Assembly: GCA_029532625.1 (NCBI GenBank)
Contig: JARFXM010000010.1
Coordinates: 1,240,001 to 1,304,000, forward strand
Direction of reading: 5' to 3'
Length of the DNA: 64,000 bases
Origin: Lomentospora prolificans
Taxonomy: Eukaryota; Ascomycota; Sordariomycetes; Microascales; Microascaceae
Shown here: positions 1-11,632 of the stretch, piece by piece
Layout: each line of letters opens with the position of its first letter
How positions within the stretch are numbered: the stretch's first letter is position 1
The notes under the pieces: generated by a model
Database searches by the model: none
What the model was told of the DNA's origin: nothing
The model's input: only the letters and a program-made list of their open reading frames with translations
Made by a program: the position numbers and the translations under genes

Positions 1-1066
1 AAGAGTCGGCTTTTCGCGGGCTGCAGGCAGCCCTAGCATCACTCGAGAACCAGCTCTCACGGGAACGGGGGGCTCTCCAAAGCACGCGCGAGACGGCCTT
101 GAAAGACATTACCAGGATCAACGACGCTAAACACAAGTTACAGCAGGAGCACGAGGGTGAAATACAGTAAGAACAATCACTGACTATACAGACGATCATA
201 CCTTACCAATGTAATCGCCATGAAGCAGCTAACTGTTGTGCGGCAATAGGAAATTATCTGCTGAACAAAGAATAAGGGAGGAATCATACCGACGCGAACT
301 TGAAAAGCTGAGACGAAGCCATGACGAAGAATTGCGGTAGGCACATGATTTCCTACTCTCCCTCATTCAACACTAATCCCATACTATATAGCCAATTGCG
401 GCTCGCCCATCAACGTTCAGAAGATGAGAATAAGCGACAACTGGAGCAACTCCGCCATTCAACGGACGCTGAGGCAGAGCGATATCGTCGACGGGCCGAG
501 GCTGAAATAGCTGACTTGCATGCGACCATAAGCCGGCTCGAAGTCGACTTATTACGAGTAAGTACCCAGGCAGATTTAAGGTAGGGCTACGGAGATGCAA
601 TAGTAACGTTGGATCAGACGAAAAAAACCAAAACACAAGAACTCCAAGCACTTCGAGAAGATTGTACCAAGCAACTTGCTAGTAAGACGCTATCTATGGA
701 CAAAGCCCTTTCCCAAGTTAAAGAGTTGGAGACGCGCATCAAGACTGAGGAAGAGGAGCGCAAGAAGGTGAGATTATTTAGAAACCACTGATGAATAGTC
801 AGTCAAGGGATTATTTAACCCGCTAACTTCGCCGCATCTAGGCTGAAGCGTCAGCGGCAAATATAGCCGCTGCCAAGGTAACTCTCCAAAGCGAGCTTGA
901 TGACCTATTAATGGTATTGGGCGATACCGAGGAAAAGCTTGGAAAATACAAAGCGCGCCTAGTTAGTTTAGGCGATGAAGTATCGGATGTGGGTGAGGAG
1001 GGAGATGATGATGCGGACGATGAAGATGTTGCTGGAAGCGATACCAATGAAGCAGCGGGGTTATGA
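1..1066 (+). CDS. USO1: USO1/p115-like vesicle tethering protein, C-terminal part (5' end outside window)
   Basis: This is the 3' end of a long coiled-coil protein. Five exons can be joined in phase: 1-166, 250-336, 392-557, 618-767 and 842-1066 (TGA stop), each with GT...AG borders. The peptide is almost entirely Glu/Lys/Arg/Gln-rich heptad coiled coil. It ends in a conserved block (LDDLLMVLGDTEEKLGKYK) followed by an acidic tail (GEEGDDDADDEDVAGSD). That combination of a DLL-VLGD-EEK motif and an acidic C-terminus is characteristic of the USO1/p115 family, which tethers ER-derived COPII vesicles to the Golgi; the acidic tail binds golgin partners in animal p115. Four introns in about 800 nt of coding sequence is dense even for this genome. 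The armadillo head and most of the rod lie upstream of the window. The family assignment rests on the C-terminus only, so another golgin is possible but less likely. Confidence 0.8.
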
Positions 1067-1510
1067 CGGCACGAGCGAATTTTACGAACGCGCTCCCCTA
1101 GGGTATTCATAATGTGCTCTTAACTACCCTCTCTTCTCCTTTCCTCTATGGACATCCGCTTCTTGTTTCCCCTTGTCTACCAATGTTGTTCTCGACGTTA
1201 GGGAATAAACTTAACTTTCGGGCTTTTTCATAATAGTGCTTCTTAGGGCGCATTACGCGCTTACGCTGTGCTGCGGACTTTTTACTCTCGAAACTATTAC
1301 CCCACATTCTAATATGACTACTCTGACCAACGAGCAGATCAAGGCGAGAGTTCCAAGAAAAATTTTCTCTATATAAATCTTGTCTTCTTTTCACTTCTCT
1401 AGCTGGGAAGAGATTCGGTAACACATACTTACTTATCCGGAAACGCTCGATATCTGGCATCGACGTTCGGACTGTTGCAACAACTGGGTTTTAAAAGCCG
1501 CCCTGCTCCA

Positions 1511-3368
1511 ATGGACTTCAAAGCCAACGCGGAATCGAGTGCCACCTCTTCGACATCCTCCGAAGATGGATGGCAGGACATTGAGTCTGAGGGAGAGTCC
1601 GTCTCAGTACTGTCGTTTTTCGATGATGCAACCTTCTCTGACGCTCACCTAATGGTGGATTACTGCCGCGATAAATTTGGGTTTGATTTCCTGGAACCTC
1701 TACGGCGTCTGAATCTTGACTTCCATGAAGCAGTGAAGCTGTGTAATTTTGGTATGGCTTTGTACCCTTTGTCTTTTGCACAGGTTATTACAAAGGATAC
1801 CGGGATGCTTGTCTGTCATGGGTTATAATTAAACGCTAATACGATTTGTGCATCTGCTTAGTCCGTAATAGTGTTCGCTCAGGGCAGCCCTTGCCCACAG
1901 TCATTTCGCGTCGAGATATAGACAGCGATGACTTGTTGAGACCAGTATTAGACGATGATGGTCTAATCATCCAACTTGGAGAACTACTCGAAGATGCTTT
2001 GAAGCCAGCGTCTAGACCGAGCTTGCCAAACACGGACGACTTAGTGGCGAGGAACAAAGCGTTAGAGGATGAATTGACTATGCTCCAGGAACAATTCAAA
2101 AATTACAGGCTAGCTGTTGAGGAGACACTTGATCGCCGATGGGGTTGTGATGCCGCTGCCCCTACAGAAGGCGGCAAGGAGGCGCTTGGCGAGCGCCGCG
2201 GAGCTGCCGCCGACACCGAGTATTGGGAATCGTATGCCGGCCGAGGTACCTTGTTCCGTCTGTCCCATTTGACCGTCTTTACGCTCTAACTGTAGCTAAG
2301 ACATACACGAAACCATGTTAAGGGATACCGTTAGAACGGATGCATACAGAGATTTTGTCTACGGAAACAAGGAGGTGTTTAAGGGCAAGATTGTCCTCGA
2401 CATTGGATGTGGCACGGGTATGTTGCGCAGTCGTTTTTCTTGTCCAACTATTGTGCGAATTCCTCTTCGCTAAATAATGGCAACTAGGAATTTTAAGCAT
2501 GTTTTGTGCGAGAGCTGGCGCGAAGAGAGTCCTTGCCGTCGATAACTCAGCCATTATTGAAAAGGCGCGTCAGAACGTATTCGATAATGGCCTTTCTGAC
2601 GTTATCACTTGCATCTCTGGACGGATAGAGGATGTCAACCTTCCTGTTGAAAAGGTAGACGTCATAATAAGTGAATGGATGGGATACTGCCTATTGTACG
2701 AGGCTATGCTCCCAAGCGTCCTCTGGGCTCGCGACAGATACCTTGGACCTGATGGTCTTCTCGTTCCGAGTGTGGCAACCATTTGGGCTGCGCCCATATC
2801 CGATGATGAGTACATCGCCGATAATGTATCCTTCTGGGACGACGTCTACGGCTTCAGTATGCGGGCCATGCAAGAGGGATTATTCGACGAAGCTGAGATC
2901 CAGACACGACCTCCAACATCACTCTGCGGTGAACCGTTTCCTCTCGTCCAGCTTGACCTCCATGACATCAAGGTCGAAGACCTGGATTTCAAGAAGAAGT
3001 GGTCCACTAAATTGAGCCGGGATATTGAAAAGTTGGATGGGTTTCTCATCTGGTTCGACATCTTCTTCACGCACTCGCGGCTTGTTACAATATCACCACC
3101 TTCGGTACCTGCCCAGACATGGGCAAGCTGCGACACAGGTCGGGTAGCTTTCACTACAGGGCCATCGGGTACGGAAACTCACTGGAAGCAAGGTCTGCTA
3201 CTTGCCCAGCCGGTCAAAGGCGAAGTGTCTAGACTCATTGCTGGTACTGAAATAACTGGAGAGACAAAATTTTCAGCCCTTGAAGCCGACTCTAGAGCTT
3301 TGTCGATTGAGACAAGCTGGGTAATGCCCGGCAGCAAAATACGGTCTAAGACCTGGAAACTCCGGTAA
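1511..3368 (+). CDS. rmt3: PRMT3-type protein arginine N-methyltransferase (ribosomal protein methyltransferase), 540 aa
   Basis: Four exons, 1511-1751, 1862-2245, 2301-2417 and 2488-3368, join in phase to 540 codons plus stop. The C-terminal two thirds is a type I PRMT. The SAM-binding motif I is VLDIGCGTGILSMFCARAG, the post-I acidic residue lies in VLAVDNS, the double-E loop is SEWMGYCLLYEAM, and the THW loop is GTETHWKQG. The N-terminal region (residues 31-75) aligns with the C2H2 finger and LDFHEAVKLCNFVR segment of PRMT3, which in fission yeast and animals binds and methylates 40S ribosomal protein uS5. All four zinc ligands are replaced here (Ser35, Asp38, Tyr51, Phe56). The ATG at 1511 is the first in this frame; the codon at 1475 is TTG. 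The gene lies 445 nt downstream of USO1 on the same strand and is convergent with the OPT transporter. Confidence 0.93.
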
Positions 3369-3602
3369 TACCAAGCCATACATCACACTATTGTCGGCGA
3401 AACGAAGGCGCGGGCTAGCTGGATAGGCTAGCATTTGTCCCGTGTCATATCCTAGTTTCGATTTGAGAACGAGAAACGTCATTCTAGTTAAACAATACGA
3501 TGCCATTCTCATCTATCTCAACTCTTCACTATTTAAGGTAAGGATGTACTCAATAAAGAGCGTAGGAATGGCCCCCATAAACTAGAACGGGGGATTTAAG
3601 GA

Positions 3603-6257
3603 TTAGGCCTGACGGTTCTGCAAACTCTCTAGGATCAAGTTAACAATGCTCAAGAAACCCTCTCCAAGAATGAATCCCTTTCGAGTATGTGTTTTAGTAA
3701 CAGCGCGAACGGTGCCTCGGAAAAGGCCACTCACCGATGCCATGATAATCAAGGGAGTGCTAGGTTTGGTCAGGACTGCCTGCCAGTACCATGAAAATAT
3801 ACCTCCAATCGCCCTCGCCAACGTGAATGACGGAACGTTATACATACCTAAATCAGTCAATAGGTGTAAGCGCCGAAGACGATAGGTAGTAGTGTATAGC
3901 GATGAAATACTTACCCACTGCTACCGCGACACCTCCTGGAATTATCGCACGCCACCGCTTCCCGAGAGTTGCCATTCTCGCCATGGTGGTCGTAGCGAAA
4001 AGAATGCCGGTACCGATAGCCCATTCCTTCGCCATTGGTGGTAAGCCTTTCCCGGTCACGAGTCGGGCAGTGAAAATCCAGACATAGGCCGTTGGAACCT
4101 GGAACAAGTCGCCCGGAACGGGGTAGACGCTAACACTTGGTCAGTTCAGGAGATATACTTGCAAGTAGGGTACCGGACAAACGCTGTATAAAGTTGATAA
4201 ATGAAGGCGCTCACGATAGCGCCGACGGTGGCACCGATAACTTGGCCCCAGAACTGTGCTTTAGGCGCGGCACCTAGGAGGTGGCCCGTCTTAAGGTCCT
4301 GCATCAACTCACCCGCCTGGAGTGCTCCCTTTGCGCTCGGAAATATGTCAGCCTGCCATCCGCATGAAACAGCGAGATGTGTGCGATTATTCACGTACAG
4401 CTTCAGACTAGTGTAATGTTAGTGGCGAGTCTACAAGGACGATGACCATAAGCCTGGGTTGGGGGTTGGGCACTTACAATAGCACCAGAAATGAGGTTGA
4501 TGAGAATTGTTGCCTTGTTGGAAGCTGGAATGACCAGGGCGAAGAATAACTGAGCTAATTTGCTTATTCCTGAGACTGGATTAAGATCCGTTTCTCCAAG
4601 TGCACGAACCCCCATGACACTAAGTAGAAGAGCCATAGCAACGGCGAGGATAGTCACATATAGTGGAATCGAATCGCCAAAGACGATGTGGACACTAGAG
4701 ATGCAGAACACAATGGACGCGGCGAGACCGACCCAAATTACGCGTCCACTGACCTGCTGCTTAGCAGGCGCGTCTTCCTGCTCGTCCGGGTCTGCCTCTC
4801 TGTTCACCAACAATAAAGGATTGCGCGCCGACTCGATGGTACCGTGGTTTTGTTCCACGAACTCAGGTGTAGTTAATATGCCTTCATCATCGGTATGAGA
4901 CACTCGGAGGTATTGACCCTGTCGATTGTTGGTGTTCATGAAAGGGCTGAACCGAGATAATAGAAACTGAAATGGGGCCGTTCTAAGAAAAGGGCGGGAC
5001 ATCACAAAGACCAAGTTGAGGATGGCATCCGAGAGCATTATTGAAAGCGAGATCCAGACAATCCACCCCTTACTACCTGTATCCCAATCTCCGACTGGGC
5101 CGGGGGCCCATCCCTGGTAATGGGCCAAAGGAGAAAGAACCGCCCAGCCAAAAAAAGCTCCGAGGGCCATGTGTAAGGTTGTCTCGGGCCCCATGATGAT
5201 ACCTTGTCCAACATAGGCCAGGCTTGGGTTCAAAGTCCACAGCCACCTTTGAGCCGCCACTCCGCCGAAAACTGGGAGGTTGCGTAGGGGAGGGTAAAAG
5301 TGCATGGCTAACGTGAGAACACCAGAGATGGCGAAGCACACCAGGAGCAGCCGTATGTTAGATCCCCCTTGGGCTGTGTTAGTCTGACAGATCCCATGCT
5401 CGGGCTCAACCCCTTCAATTATTCCATTCGAGTCGGCATTCCGGTCCGTCTTGGGCACAAGACTGGCGAATGACCCCGAGGAAGGGTTATCCGTAGCGGT
5501 GGCATCGGGTTCGGGAGGCTGGCCGTGGAGAACGCCTATCAACACCGCTGTGCTAAATCCGCTCGGAAAACGTAGCCGCTCACGGATAATCATTTGTCGG
5601 CGCCTGGATGAAGTTAGCGTCGCGGGTTCGTTAATATCCAGAGAGCGGTGTTCTTACAGAGGAACGGCGAAAACGACGCCGAAGTAGCAAAGGCCAAGAG
5701 ACCATACAATGAGCTTCCAGCTACTCATTTGTATGGGCCCTTTTTCTTCGGGAGAGAGGAGGTAATTCATAGCTGGTAGCTGCATTGGTCAGCAGTAGGA
5801 AAAGGGACAGATGCAAGCTTTACGTGTTCAATCAAGCATGGAACTAACGTACAACGCCAACGAAGCCACAGCCCAGAGGCATGAGAGCCATACTGCCTGC
5901 AACCGTCTGGACCAGAACATTTTCCACTGGGGAGAAGGGGAAATCTAGGTGCTTCGACAAGAGCCTGAACACCCCAAAGCCCAGAAGGCTTGCCGGAAGG
6001 GTCATAGGACTGACCCTGCACAGGACGAAGAGGGAAAGAAATATGTTAGAAAGGGTTCAGCTGTAGCTGCTGGTAGCTCCAACAACTCACCATCCGGTCT
6101 GTAGCCCAAAATACATGTTCGAAAAACAGATAACGAGACCGACCAAGAGACCAACTAGAAGGCCCCGGAGGGTAAAGCTGCGCCCAAATGGTACGAGCGG
6201 CCCTCCGCCATCGTGATTCGATCCTCTGGGCGAGTAGCCTCCCCTATCGGGAGACAT
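3603..6257 (-). CDS. OPT-family transporter (YGL114W-like oligopeptide/metal-chelate transporter), 714 aa
   Basis: Nine exons are proposed in transcript order: 6257-6091, 6015-5853, 5779-5658, 5603-4478, 4407-4399, 4328-4174, 4129-3915, 3847-3735 and 3677-3603. They total 2145 nt and every junction is in phase. The N-terminus has the OPT signature FTLRGLLVGLLVGLVICFSN followed by MYFGLQTGWVS. Later diagnostic segments are PVENVLVQTVAGSMALMPLG, GALQAGELMQDLKTGHL and LFQVPTAYVWIFTARLV. The many hydrophobic segments fit a polytopic membrane protein with 12-16 spans and a loop containing an acidic stretch (around RE-ADPDEQEDAP). OPT proteins import small peptides or metal chelates by proton symport; the YGL114W subgroup has no settled substrate, so none is assigned. 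Exon 5 is a 9-nt microexon encoding Ser-Glu-Ala, and the intron at 4173-4130 is only 44 nt. The start chosen is the first ATG in frame; a short upstream exon cannot be excluded. Confidence 0.88.
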
Positions 6258-7033
6258 TTCAGATAAAGACTGGCACCGAGGCCGCTCCAATGCGTGGTAT
6301 ACGCGTAGCTCTCGCCTCAACAGTAGGTGAGTCTCAATCCCTCTCAGAGAAGGCTCACAATTAGACTAAAGAGGCGAGGTAGGAAAAGGGCCCTAAACTA
6401 TAGGGGACTCGTCGACATATTGTAGCCTTGCGACTTATGGGTGGGTATCGCCGAATTACAGAAATCGCTTATAAATTGAGACCGGGAGAAGAGGAATGCC
6501 CGTTCACGCGGATTTACTTATAGGGATTGTACTAGGACGTTGTGTATCACGTGGTAGGCGAGTGGGACCTAGCAATCATTGGGTTGATGGAGGATTTGGC
6601 CCTGGGAGTCACCGCCGGTCGCCGGAGAGCGGAAGATTCGGAACATCGCCTTTGACCCGGGAACCCCATCTATAGGCTAAAGAGCCGACTGATCGAAGCT
6701 GAGAAATTACTTAGCAGTAGGTACTGGAAGTCCGCTATGTTGGATAGTATTTGAGAATCTCATGGTCCAGGGTAAACGTGTGGAATTACAGTGTGAATAA
6801 AAACATGATGTTCGGAAACTGAACCTGGTCCTTACAAAGAGCAAGAAATGAGTCTAGCGAAGCCCTCTTTCATCCTAGATATCGCCCAGGGCGTGTTTGA
6901 GCATGTAACCACCGATCGGACAGCTTTCTAATTATTCAAGATAGAGCCGGGGTCACATGGTCGTTAACACTAACTTCAGTAAACTCGAATCGGAGACGGG
7001 TAAGTGGTGGTGGAAACGGCAAAGCCTCTAGAT
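6258..7033. other. Intergenic, upstream of the OPT gene and downstream of RAV1
   Basis: No ORF with coding character is visible on either strand. The stretch must hold the OPT promoter and the RAV1 terminator. A perfect CACGTG E-box lies at 6548-6553, about 290 nt upstream of the OPT ATG; such boxes bind Cbf1-type bHLH factors in yeasts. Whether this one is used is not shown by the sequence. Confidence 0.5.
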
Positions 7034-10000
7034 CTAAAACCCAAAGTTGTCGAGGAACGAGTTGATGTCCGGCTCTTGTCTTTGGACCTGCTGATTAGAA
7101 TTCTTAGTCCTTGCCCCATTCCTCGTCCGCTCGGACATCTCCTTATCACTCTTCACCGTAGGCAATGGCATGTCGACAATTACTACGGAATTCCGTCTTC
7201 TAAGGAGAGAGAGAGGATTTGCATTTTTGTCAAGGATCCCGGAAACGCCTCTGGGGGAATGGAGTGGGAATTCCCAGTTACGAACTGCGGATGAAGTTAG
7301 TCGTGCTTTGCTCGTGTCATAAACCAAACTAGTCCTTGTCGGATAGGGTGGAAAGCCTACCAAGGTCTAACCCGAGAAGGTCGCAGCCCATGCGATCATA
7401 AATCTTGGCACTATGGAGAACGAATTGCCACTCCGCCCGGGGAGTTACTTGGGAGGCACCATGGATCGTCTGCAGTGTCTGTTGCCGTAGCTGCGAATAA
7501 AGAACAACAAGTGCAGGGTCATCCGTTAAGAAGATCTGCGACTTGATGTCGGGTGGTTCGGGGGTGTTGAGAAGTTGATAAACGGGTGTCTGCAAACACA
7601 AAATGTTAGTGATAGCATCCCAAAGCACTTGCGTCATCGTCTCTGATCGGTGGATGCGAAACGACAGAGGTAAAAAGGTAGGAGGGGTGATTCCATACTA
7701 TTAGCGCTCGTACCGCCATGTCCTTCCTTCCCAGCATCCAGAATGCCCATGACGCGAGCCAGCGGTCGCCTTCCTGGGCGGCGTAGGGTAGGACGTCCCT
7801 TTCGAGCAACGTTTTAAGTACAGCTCCGTCGTCCCCACCGTGTACACGGGCTATCGCAATCGCCAGCTGCATATCTCCCAGCTGCTCGGTACAGACATTG
7901 ACTGCGTCTTGAAGACTATCACCAAGAAGGAAAAATGCGGCCGCGTATTCTTACAAGTTGCCCAGCGCGTTAGTAAAGGGTGGAACTTATAATTCTAACA
8001 GATTTCAAGGAAACGGGAGCCTTACCAAAGCGTCGCCGGCTCATCAAAGCATAGGCGTTTTTGAGAGCGACCATTTTCCATTTTGGATCATCGAAGTCGT
8101 TCGATAGGAGTTTATAGGTGGCGCGCTGTTCGGGATGCCACGTTGCTATCCTCCATAAGGTGCGGAGTACTCCTTTTTGCTTTAGAGCAAGGTAGAACAA
8201 GCTGCACTTGACTGGATCTTTCGTGTCTTCGCTCGAGTATTCGGTTCGAGCAATTCGTTCGAATTGGGATCTCTGGGACAGCCTCACGTTAATTAAGGGT
8301 TTGATCGGAGATATCGCGTCGGGTCGCGATTTGGATGTCAGCGATATGAACATACCACGGCATTAGGATCTGATAACCACGAAAATATGCCACTCTCTCT
8401 TGCATGCTTCCAGCAGAATGCCCCTTGATATTGCCTTGACACAAAGTCGACCAGGATATCCTGGGACTTAGAATGGAATGCCCAATTAATATTGCGCCAG
8501 GAGATTTGGGCATCGCTTGAACGAGCCCGCCGTAGCATGGCTTGTCGGAAAAAGAGCAAAAACCGGGCACCGTTTTCGTCTAGTGATCTACGATGCCTTT
8601 CAACCATTCCTAGGCATTCTATAATGTCTGCGAGTTGAATCTGTTCGTGCCCGGAAAGTTGGGCGATGTTGATGCGCGTCAACCTCTCATTCAAAGACAG
8701 AGCTGCCTGCTCAGAAAATGGTTCCTCGGCATTTTGAGTGGCTTGGCTCGCCCCTAGATAATGTCCAAAGCCGCTTGGCTTACGATCAACCTCGCCCTGT
8801 ACCTTTGTTAATAGAGAAACCACGGTAAAATAAAAAGAAAATGGTAACATTCAGCAATGTGCCGTATATCGCGGGTCTTCATACCTCTCGAGTTTCGTAG
8901 AATTTTGTTAGGTCAAGATCAAGATAGTTATCCAGCATTTCATCCTCGACAAGATATTTTAAAGCGTTATGCAAGGCGGAGAGAATATTCTGGACAAGCA
9001 AGAATTTCCCCGACAAGATACACTGACTGAGAAATTGAGGATGAAAGACCGGTAAAGGACCATTCAATCTTTGAACAGTCTCGAACATATCCCATGTTCC
9101 GTCCTTGCCCTGGGCTAACTTGAGCTTCGGGATAAGTGAGGCGGACATACCATAGCGTCTACTGAAAGTGAATATTTGGTTTCCGGCCCCAACGACGAGG
9201 TGGCCGTCGCCCAGCCACGTGGAGTCACCAATAGAATGGGTAGTGAGATGGGCGATAGATATCTCGCGAATAGGAGCCCATGCGGGCCCCTTGTTGAGAT
9301 AGTCGAACCGCATCTGTGATATGAGCACCACGCAAGATTGATAGCCAACTGCAAGAATAGACTGTGAATCTGGCGTCGAGGTCCAATCAAGGTCTTTGAT
9401 AGTATTCTCTACCTTCGAATCTTCCGAGTACTCTAGGCGATAGCCGCCAATATCCCATATGGTAAACTGGGAGCGCGTTGCATTGACGAGAGCGGCCTTT
9501 TTCAGGGTGCTTCCACTTACTAGAGCGGGGTCCGTTATTCCAGTCTCGGTCGAGGATGTCGAGAGCCACCCAACGCTCTTCTTCTCAATATCGACCCTGG
9601 CGGTCCAAAAGTCGACCCTCCCCGAGCTGGTGTATGAAATTGCCACATCTCGCGCAAACACGTCGAGAAACCCGGTCACAATTGGAGTCGAGCCAGCTGG
9701 GTCTACCGGCAACACGTAGGCAAGGCCTTCGGCACCATGCAACTCGAATTTACAAAACTCGCGAACCGAACCTTCTGACGAGAGGCCTTGTGATCCATCG
9801 GCTCTACAGGAGTTTGGTAACGAAGGCGGGTAGGCGTCGGCGTGGACGGGTGCCGATGTATACCGTGGAAGCCTAATCTCCCACACTACTCCTTGCTGAG
9901 CGGAGGTTACAGTCGCAACATGTGCAATTAGGTTCTCTTCTGCGCGTTGCCGAGGAAGTATCAGAAGACATAAGGGTTTACCCGATACTTTGTACTCCTG

Positions 10001-11632
10001 GGTATCGAGGAGTTTGGCTGTCTGTTGGCGGCAGTCCCACAGAGAGATCGTTTCATGGCGAAGAAAGATGACGAATCGACCTTTCCGCAAGACACATATG
10101 CGATGAATATGACCCTCCTCAGGTATGGTACTTTGACGATCGAAGTCACTTGGGGAAGGTTGGGTTGCGTGGTGCTTCCACACAAAACTTTCACCAGCTG
10201 CGGTCCTCGAGACAACAGCGCTTCCGCTGTAGTTTCGAACTATTTTAGTTATCGGTGCCGAGTGGCCTGTCCAAGTTGCCAAAAGAGATAGACGTTGCCG
10301 CCGGGTTGTGGGGCTAAACAGGTCAACCACGTTGGCACCATAGGCTTCAATCTGGCCGTCAAAGTGCTCGAAGAGTATAGTCAGTCGACCATCCGACCTA
10401 TCGCAGTAGCTATGGATTTGAATATATTGCTGGGATTTGGATGGGTAGGGCAAGGCAAATTCTTTTGAGTTGATGTACGCGATGTTGAACACCGCGGTAG
10501 ACGGGTGTCTCTGCGTGCCGGGTGAGAAGAATTCAAGGGCCCAAGCGGACATGATGCCGGCGCCATTAAAAACGAGGCAGATGTCTGGACTCTTCGTGGC
10601 AACGGATATTATATGGTCAATAGGTAGGTTTTCTTTGTCTCCATTAGACGCCTGGAGCTGGACAGCCTTTTCAACCGCTGCTGAAAAGTCTCTCCCATCT
10701 ACTATGCCCGCCCAGCGAGTGACGTCGATGTCCCCTAGTCCGTCTTGGATAGATGCTACAACATCAATCTTGCCGCACAAATGAAGCTGGGCATGGCTTT
10801 GACTTTGACTGTCCGCTGCCGCCCAAAACCGGACTGTTCCATCGGCGCAGAAAGTATACAGCACGTTCTCGATCGTCTGGTCGGGGTGGAAAGGTTTCCG
10901 CCACTGGAGTCCTGTGACCTCGGCGGGGTGGACAAGTAAAGAGAGATCGAAATGTGTCTCTTCTGAGCCGAAGGCGAGACGTCGCCAAATCTGAACCGTG
11001 CAGTCACCGAAGCCATTGGAAGCTACGTAAGTTGAATCATAGGATAAGCTAGCAACAGACACAGGGCTCGGGAGAGAGGTGACCCACACACGGCAAGGCT
11101 CATCTCGTACCGCGTAGAGCGCTAGCTCATTTGATCCAACTAGAAGATCACTAGATGCACCCCATGACAGGACGGGATAAGTGCCGAAGCGTGGCGAGTT
11201 CTCAACTGTTAATGTTGAATGAGGCGTCCACTAACGACCACAGTCAACAGTTAGTGAAGATGAACCAGCAGAGGGGTTGGTTGACGGAGATTCGCAGGGT
11301 AGGCGAACCTTGTGCGACCCAGAAGAGTAGCATGGTTGGTAAAGTTTTATCGTTTGTCCCGCGGCTACCGCTATCATGCCAGAGGTCTCATCCAAGGCGA
11401 TGGAATCGAGTGGGTGATCGTCATCATCGTAAATCGTTTGCACAACGCTCCGAGGATCGCTGAGGATGGTGAATGCACTTCCAGTGATATAGGCCTAATC
11501 CAGCGAAACTCGATTAGCCATGTAGTGTCGGAAGGGAGCAAACATACTTACCGTAAAATGCCGATCCTTCCAGTATCCGGTTGCTAGAGCCTGGCGCCGG
11601 CAGCTTGGACACCCAGGGAGAACAGCTCTCAT
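7034..11632 (-). CDS. RAV1: RAV1, RAVE complex subunit (regulator of vacuolar H+-ATPase assembly), 1343 aa
   Basis: Eight exons, all in phase: 11632-11552, 11494-11309, 11230-8885, 8796-8356, 8272-8026, 7949-7699, 7589-7361 and 7284-7034 (4032 nt). The N-terminus (MRAVLPG, QALATGYW) and the HPAEVTGLQW and LYTFCADGTVRFW segments are typical of Rav1/rabconnectin WD-repeat heads. The C-terminal half carries the Rav1p_C signatures NPxxCSLFYLALKQKGVL-like, RWLASWAFWMLGRKDMAVRAL, LFLTDDPALVVLYSQLRQQT-like and YDRMGCDLLGLDLVRNWEF, and it ends in LDNFGF. In yeast, Rav1 with Rav2 and Skp1 reassembles the V1 and Vo sectors of the V-ATPase after glucose-dependent disassembly. Length matches yeast Rav1 (about 1357 aa). 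The second intron has an unusual GTTCGC donor; it is accepted because it restores phase and homology and has a CACTAAC branch site. Introns cluster at both ends. Confidence 0.94.

Noticed and set aside
1146..1460. 104-codon minus-strand frame overlapping the USO1-PRMT3 interval
   Set aside because: No recognisable domain and no codon bias; lies between two well-supported genes on the opposite strand.
1475..1510. Upstream extension of the PRMT3 gene
   Set aside because: The codon at 1475 is TTG; the first ATG in the frame is at 1511 and the region before it shows no family similarity.
4146..4174. GC-AG or GTATAT donor for OPT exon 6
   Set aside because: These donors give introns of about 33 nt or fail to restore the VYPVPGDLFQ reading; the GTACCC donor at 4173 keeps phase and similarity.
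5848..5853. Donor at 5848 (GTTAG) for OPT exon 2
   Set aside because: It breaks the phase of the PAMNYLL segment; the GTACGT donor at 5852 restores it.
8796..8803. Alternative RAV1 acceptor two codons earlier (AAAG before GTACAG)
   Set aside because: Both are in phase; the later CAG has better branch-site spacing. It changes only two residues, so no separate feature is given.
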